Shown piece after piece: positions 58,276 to 64,000 of a stretch of 64,000 nucleotides of DNA; positions within the stretch are counted from its first letter, which is position 1; each line of letters opens with the position of its first letter. Source of the DNA: Halichoerus grypus. Lineage: Eukaryota > Chordata > Mammalia > Carnivora > Phocidae. The translations under genes and the position numbers were made by a program. The notes under the pieces are model-generated. The model was given only the letters and a program-made list of their open reading frames with translations, did not search any database and was not told the DNA's origin. Location of the stretch: the NCBI RefSeq assembly GCF_964656455.1, contig NC_135726.1, forward strand, positions 9,562,394 through 9,626,393, given 5' to 3'.

Positions 58276-59675
58276 ATTAGACCCATGGAATTCTGAGTAA
58301 TCGAAATACCTGTTATTTAAGGCCTGCAAGTTTTGGGGTGGTTTGTTACCCACAACAGATGTAAAAATCCTTTCTAAAATCCTGACAGTCATGCTATAAA
58401 TCCAGATCAGTTTAGGTCCGTGTTCTGCTGTATATAACAGCAACTTGAACAAATGGGGCTGTATTTTTTCTCACATAATAAAGAAATCTAGAAGGCGATA
58501 GTTCCAGTGTGGACTCAGTGGTTCACCATTGGGTATGGCTTCAGCATCTTTGCAATTCTCTGGGCTCTCTCCTTACTTACAAGATGGCTACAGTAGATTC
58601 AAGCATCACATCTTCACAGCATCACTTTGAAAGCAGAGACAGGATTTGTGGGATGAAAAGATAATTCCCACATGCCTCCCTTTTATCACAGAAGGAAACC
58701 CTCTCAGATGTCCCCTAGCAGAGTTCCCCTTAATGTTTCATTGGCCTGAATTGGGCCACAGGGTCGTCCCTAGACAGGTAGGCGAAGGGCACACTACCAT
58801 ATTCTCGAACAAAACAGGGATCTGTCAGCAAGGAAAAGAGTGGAGAGATGGCTCTTGGGTAGACAGCCAGGAGGGTTTGCCACAAAATGTTTACCTGACG
58901 GAATCCAACCTATCTTTCAGATCCCCGCCTCTTTAGGAAGGACTTCTTCAGCTGTGTCAGAGCTTTCTTGTAAACTTTTGGGGGTGTATGTTGAATTCTT
59001 TCTCTTTGGAACGCCAGTCACTGTAATTTGGGTAGTTTGTTATTTAATAATGCCTGTGTCTCTTGCTAGAGCGCACATCTCATAATTCAGGCCTAAGGAT
59101 GCAGGATCTGGCACACGGGACTCCAGGGAGTTTGTTCTCCTTCCCTGCTCTGTCTCGCTCGTTCTTTTTCCCTATTTCTGATCAATAGAAATCCTTGTGA
59201 GAAGTAAACTTTTCAGTTTTCCACTGACTTTTTTATTTGTAAATCTATCCCAGGAATGTTCAATTGACTTGTTGAGCGTAACTGTTTAGTAAAGCAAGAT
59301 CTGGGATGTTTAGCAAATAGAATGTTCCACTGTGAATGGGAAGTCCCATGACAGGGAAATTGGATTTCTCCTTTACTTTGTATATCTGATAAGGCTTGAT
59401 TAAATATTAATCAGACTCTCCTGGAAACAGGGCCCAAGTTTAGTGATATAATTGTAGCTCATATTCATAACATAGGATTCCTGCTCCTTACTGCTTCCTC
59501 TGGAATAATAATGTCATTTCCCTGCAAGGCCTGTCAAGTCAAGGAGAATAGAGAGAGAGGGAGAAGGGGCATGTGTCAGACATGGTTTGCTGGACTGTGA
59601 ATGGAAGGCCACTGGTTAGTTTTGACTGGAATATGGTCCCTGTCTGCATCCCTCTTTCAGATTTGTCCGTTTGTT
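58276..59675. other. Unassigned sequence
   Basis: 58400-58900 may include an old MaLR-type remnant. No gene is supported. Confidence 0.35.
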
Positions 59676-59679
59676 AATA

Positions 59680-59880
59680 TCTGTTGGGCCCTGCTATGTG
59701 CCAGGAAGTGTTCTAGGTGCAAAGATACGGCAGTAAACTACACAAAGATCTCTGACCACATAAAGCGTAAATTCTAATGTTTCCTGACACCTACACTTTT
59801 GAGAACTATTACATGTATTCTCAATTAATGCTCACAACTACCTGTGAGGAATAATTTCTTATCCCCCATAATGGACATAG
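59680..59880 (+). repeat. MIR-family fragment
   Basis: ctgttgggccctgctatgtgccaggaagtgttctaggtgc...ctcaattaatgctcacaactacctgtgagg. Confidence 0.65.
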
Positions 59881-60180
59881 ATTTTTTTTTTTCCTGCTGG
59901 TATGTTTTTCTATAAAATCTCTGCTGTAAGGAACAAATTCTGCCTTAGGTAGAGATGAACAGCTCCCATTTCAATGTTCCAGAGGTGGATCAGTAAATCA
60001 GATATGACCAACCAGAAAAATCTTATCTCCAGGCAAACCCAGGCCAGAGTCCTCTCTGGGGCTTGAACACCAGAACTATCAACAAGACTCAATTTTCCCC
60101 TGTTGAGATTACTGAAGAAGTACTTACTGGCAGACAGAAATTCACATGCTGCTATGTACCCATCCACACACAAATAATGC

Positions 60181-60228
60181 ACGTGCACGCACACACACGC
60201 GAGAAAGAGAGAGAGAGAGAGAGAGAGT
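60181..60228. repeat. (CA)n / (GA)n microsatellite
   Basis: acgtgcacgcacacacacgcg followed by a pure GA run. Confidence 0.85.
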
Positions 60229-60384
60229 GAACCAGCCTACCGACATCTTTTGAGGTTCTGGATTTAGTTGTGCCCAAGTCGAATATCTTCCAGAACCAAC
60301 CTGCCTGTTTATCTCTTCCATTTCCCTCCTTTTTCCTCTCTTATCTCTCTGGTTTTTGGAAAACAATTTATTGAATACTGTTTT

Positions 60385-60910
60385 AGTTTGAAACTGCTGC
60401 CTATTATCACAAACTTAGAGTCTTGTTTATTACAAACATAGGTTTATTTTCTGAGTCTTCATGGGTCAGGAGTCAGGGCTTAGACGGTCTTCCGCTCAGG
60501 GGCTTCTAGTGAGGCATCAGCTGGGCTGTGTTCTCATCTGCAAGCTTGCTTAGGGAAGCCTCTCTTCCAGTTCATTCAGGCTGTTGGCGGCATTTGCTTT
60601 CTTGGAGCTGTATGACTGTTTTAGTGCTGTTGGCCAGGGGACACTCTCAGCTCCTCAAGGCCACCCATGGCTCTTAGCCATGTCGCCCCTCACCAGCCCA
60701 CTCACAACATGGTAACTTACTTCCTCAAAGCCAGCAAGGGAGAATCTCTTGCTCCAGTTTGCTAAGATGGAATTGTATACAATGTAACCTAATCTAGGGA
60801 ATGCCATCATTATGTTTGCCACATGCCATTGGTTAGAAACAAGTCACAAAGTCTGCCCCCATTCAAGGGGATGGGATTGTACAAGGGTGTGATTCATGGT
60901 GGGTCACCAG
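60385..60910 (-). mobile_element. Diverged MaLR LTR
   Basis: tgccaaactcacaaact-like layout, with tttattttctgagtcttcatgggtcaggagtcagggc and accagtgaatgtgcctgctac following. Boundaries and subfamily are uncertain. Confidence 0.5.
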
Positions 60911-61629
60911 TGAATGTGCCTGCTACTAGAACCTACACCACACTGGGGAGTATCAAAGTGCAAAAGAGATACGGCTCCTTCTGTCTTGGAGCTTACATTC
61001 TTGTAAATTTGGAGCTTGTAAATTATATAAGCCAAAGAAATGCTGCCTATTCCCCAGTTTTGTTTTTCCCTATAAGCTAGTTTGAGTTCTTGGCAGCAGC
61101 AGAAATAATCCTAACCAATACAACTGTTTTGTAGATGGGACAAACATGTAGGTTGTAGGAGTTGAGGATCCTATCCTAGGGCTCTTTCTCTGGGCCCCTA
61201 ATCATGGAATGGGTAAGACTTTGGGGTGAAATGTGGGGGTTAATTGTGTTTTGGCTCCACTGTTTCTGACCTTAGACACTTCACCTTTTTGAGCCCCAGT
61301 TTTCTGATCTCTAAAATGAACATAGCACCTGTCCACTGTAGCCTATTCTGTGTGGTTCCTATGTGACAGTGTTCTGAGAATAGCTGCAGACCTAGGCAGG
61401 TATTGCTAATGTACTTGGAGACCAGCAACAAGATCACACCACTGTGGAATATTTCTGGACCAGTTGATTGTTTACCTGGATCTTCCCAAAGGACACATCT
61501 TGAGAGGAAGCACTCTGCCCTTTTTTAGCATCTTTGCTTCTCCATTTCTTGACACACAGAATGTGCTAAGTGAATGCTGGTTGGTCCTTCCAGGATCTCG
61601 TGTGTTCTTTCGTCAACGCATTTGTGGGA

Positions 61630-62085
61630 GACGGAATAATGGCCCCTGAAAGATGCCCACACCCTGATCCCTGGAACCTGTACGTGGCAGAAGGGACTTT
61701 CCAACTGTGTTAAGGGTCTTGAGACGGGGAGATTGTCCTGGATTATCTGGGTGGCATATGTAATCACAGTGTCTTTAAAAAGAGAGACAGAAAGGTCAGA
61801 GGTAGAGGGAAGGAGATGTGGTAACAGAAGCAGAGTTTGGAGTGATGTCATGGCTGGGAGGGACCACAAGCTAAGGAACACAGCAGCCTCTAGAAGCTGA
61901 GAAAGAAGGAACAGATTCTTCTGTAGAGTTTCCAGAAGGGATGCAACCCTGCTGAGACCTTGATGTTGGCCAATGATACTCTTTTCTGAACTGACCTCCA
62001 GAACTATAAGATAATAAATTTGTGTTGTTTTAAGCTGCGAAATTTGTGGTAATATTTTATGGCAGTAATTGGAAACTAATATAGT
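61630..62085 (+). mobile_element. MLT1-type MaLR LTR
   Basis: ggaataatggcccctgaaagatgcccacaccctgatccctggaacctgtacgtggcag...ccagaactataagataataaatttgtgttgttttaagc. Confidence 0.85.
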
Positions 62086-62389
62086 GCTAGTCTGATAACA
62101 GTATTGTTTTATGTGTGGCCCTAGTGTGTGCAGGAACCAGCTACTATCAGCACATCAGAACCAGTTTGTAAGTATTTTGAGAATTTTACAAGCTCATTGT
62201 CAAACTCATGATAGCATGAAATTGACTATGTTGGGATTATTTACACAAATCAACAGCTATAAATTACAGCTTAAAAAAATTCTGGAGAGCTAGTTTATCA
62301 GCATACCACTGTGGGTGGGTGTCTGTGTATTATGGGGAGCATGGGGGCAACTGGGTCTAAGTAGAGATATATGTGATATATGGTGATTC

Positions 62390-62500
62390 CAGAGGACACC
62401 AAGGCCTTTGAAGGCAGGGGCCATGTCTTCTTATCTCTAAAATTGTTCCTTCTCTATGCTTTGCACATTGTATGTTCCCCAAATATTTATTAAATAAAAA
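62390..62500 (+). mobile_element. L2 3' end fragment
   Basis: gaaggcaggggccatgtcttcttatctc...ttgcacattgtatgttccccaaatatttattaaat. Confidence 0.6.
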
Positions 62501-62604
62501 TTTGGAATATGTTATCCTTTAATGACTGGCCCAAATGGGATCAGTCCTTCAATCTTGGCCTCTTCCATACTATTGTCCAACCAACCATCCAGGGGCACCC
62601 CAAA

Positions 62605-62830
62605 ATAGCAGAAAACTATGGGATTTGAAACCGGTGAGAATCTGAATTTGAGACACTGCCTTGTCACTGATCAGTTGTGGGACCCTGCAGAAGTAGCCTT
62701 CGTGAAGTCCAGTTACCTCATCAGCGAGATGGAAATTATGCTTGCATACTGTTGTGTGAAGGTCAAACACAATAATGGACATGGAGGGTGTTTGTAAACT
62801 CTAAAATACCATATAGATAGAGGTCATTAT
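62605..62830 (+). repeat. MIR
   Basis: ctatgggatttgaaaccggtgagaatctgaatttgagacactgccttgtcactgatcag...gttacctcatcagcgagatgg. Confidence 0.75.
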
Positions 62831-62884
62831 CACATTGAAAACTGAGTAAAAGCCTCATGATGTAAAACTGTGGTTTCTGACCTG

Positions 62885-62926
<42 letters not shown>
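62885..62926. repeat. (TG)n(AG)n microsatellite
   Basis: TG run at 62885-62900 followed by a GA run at 62901-62926. Confidence 0.92.
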
Positions 62927-63865
62927 ACACAAATAAATATCTGTGAAGTTTTAAAAAAATATATTTATGGTGAGGGAGCCCATCTGAGGCTTTCTGGATA
63001 TGAAACTTCGGGAGCGGGCCCCTCCTGAAATGGACAGGTGTATTTTCAAAAAAGCCCCACGGGTGATTCCAGTTTACACCCCCGGTTGCACAGAGGAAAG
63101 AATTTTAGAGATGAGTTTTCAGAGGCATCTGCATGGGACCCTGAGCTTATTTTCACCATTGGGAATGACTTGACTTAACGAAATGATTGGTAGCGTTCCT
63201 TCCAGTAAATAAGACTCTTATTTACCTTCAGAGCCCAGCAAAGTGCCTGACAACACCATAGGCGCTTGACAAATGTTTGTTGGATCAGAGAATGAGAATA
63301 AGGGGAGGTGGAGATAAATTAGCTGTGTGTCTTTGACCACTAGGTGGCAGGAGCATCATGCTGAGTCCAAGCTCAGGTGCCTGGCTGTCCCGGTGGGGTG
63401 GGGGTGGTTGACCAGAGCCTTCTTGAGGGGCCTTGAATGTCTTTCTAGGATAAGGCTTGTCATGGGAGTATTGGGGGTTGCAGGGAGCGAGGAGGCCTTT
63501 TTCACAAAAAAGCCTCACACTTAGACTTTACAAATTTCACAAAAGGCCTCACAGCAAAGAAATTTATTTCCATTGTCATAAAAATCCACAGATAGGATGG
63601 AAAAAAATTTTCACACTCTTATAGATCTGTATATTTTTTAAATGTAACATTTCTTAAATTCCTTAAATGTATGGATAGTCTCAAAAACATAAGTGGCAAG
63701 TTCTCCCCACTTCCCTGCCTCCCCGCCCTACTCCCCCCCACTCACCAGGTCCTGCACCCCTTCCCCACAGAGCTGGGGATGGGACGGGGCCTCCTGATGG
63801 AAGCGACACTGGACTGTTCAGCCTCAGAGCTCATTCCCATTGCAGGAGGAGCCTGGCTCCTAAGC
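62927..63865. other. Unassigned sequence with an L2-like tail
   Basis: 63210-63290 (cagcaaagtgcctgacaacaccataggcgcttgacaaatgtttgttgga) resembles an L2 end. Nothing else was recognised. Confidence 0.45.
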
Positions 63866-64000
63866 AGGGTTTTTCAAAATGCAGCAGAATCACCTGGGTC
63901 TGGTGTGTATAAAAATGCCAATTCCTAGGGATCACCAGACTGTGAATCCGAATCCCTGGCGTGCTTTAGTCTGCAGTCGCCCTGGCTGTGAACCAGCTGC
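63866..64000. mobile_element. MER5-like hAT MITE
   Basis: cagggtttttcaaaatgcagcagaatcacctgggtctggtgtgtataaaaatgccaattcctaggg. It runs close to the window edge. Confidence 0.65.

Noticed and set aside
1..64000. WWOX or VAT1L exons
   Set aside because: Expected as neighbours of CLEC3A, but no exon of either was recognised in the window.

Overview
The window is mammalian nuclear DNA from a caniform carnivore. It carries about twenty-one tRNA-Lys-derived carnivore SINEs (SINEC/Can-SINE), with a GGGGCGCCTGGGTGGCTCAG head and an AATAAAATCTT(A)n tail, most with target-site duplications. It also has a carnivore-type L1 3' end and the usual older mammalian fossils (MIR, L2, L1M, MaLR LTRs, hAT MITEs). 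Many SINEs have the spacer CTCCCCCTGCTTGTGTTCCCTCTC, which from memory suggests a bear, seal or other arctoid lineage. This is an inference, not a species call.

One intact protein gene is present: CLEC3A, a secreted cartilage C-type lectin, on the minus strand in three coding exons (46050-45936, 41059-40976, 39076-38685). They splice to a 196-residue reading frame. A TATA box and a reverse CCAAT box lie upstream, and a candidate AATAAA lies about 1.2 kb past the stop.

Downstream of CLEC3A, on the same strand, are the remains of a second, apparently dead gene. A GC-rich first exon in a CpG island (32171-31696) encodes a Rossmann GxGxxG segment broken by a frameshift and TAG. An open internal exon (23149-22980) has perfect splice sites and a flavoprotein-type ADG motif. 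A third exon (5158-4945) has good splice sites and one in-frame TGA. Together they look like a unitary pseudogene of a MICAL/UbiH-like FAD-dependent monooxygenase. In human 16q23 the order is VAT1L-CLEC3A-WWOX (from memory), so this relic would lie between CLEC3A and WWOX. It is the most interesting item in the window.

Region by region: 1-4.9 kb is old repeats, a duplicated TG microsatellite and SINEs. 4.9-32.2 kb is the pseudogene, its introns filled with repeats, including a class I endogenous retrovirus remnant (about 17.0-22.6 kb) with a 55-56-bp tandem repeat in its leader. 32.2-37.5 kb is intergenic. 37.5-46.2 kb is CLEC3A. 46.2-64 kb is gene-free sequence upstream of CLEC3A, with L1, L2, MIR, MaLR and SINE copies and a few short tandem duplications. 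No bacterial-type genes, CRISPR arrays or operons are present. Repeat family names come from recognising consensus features by eye, and boundaries are approximate unless a target-site duplication fixes them.
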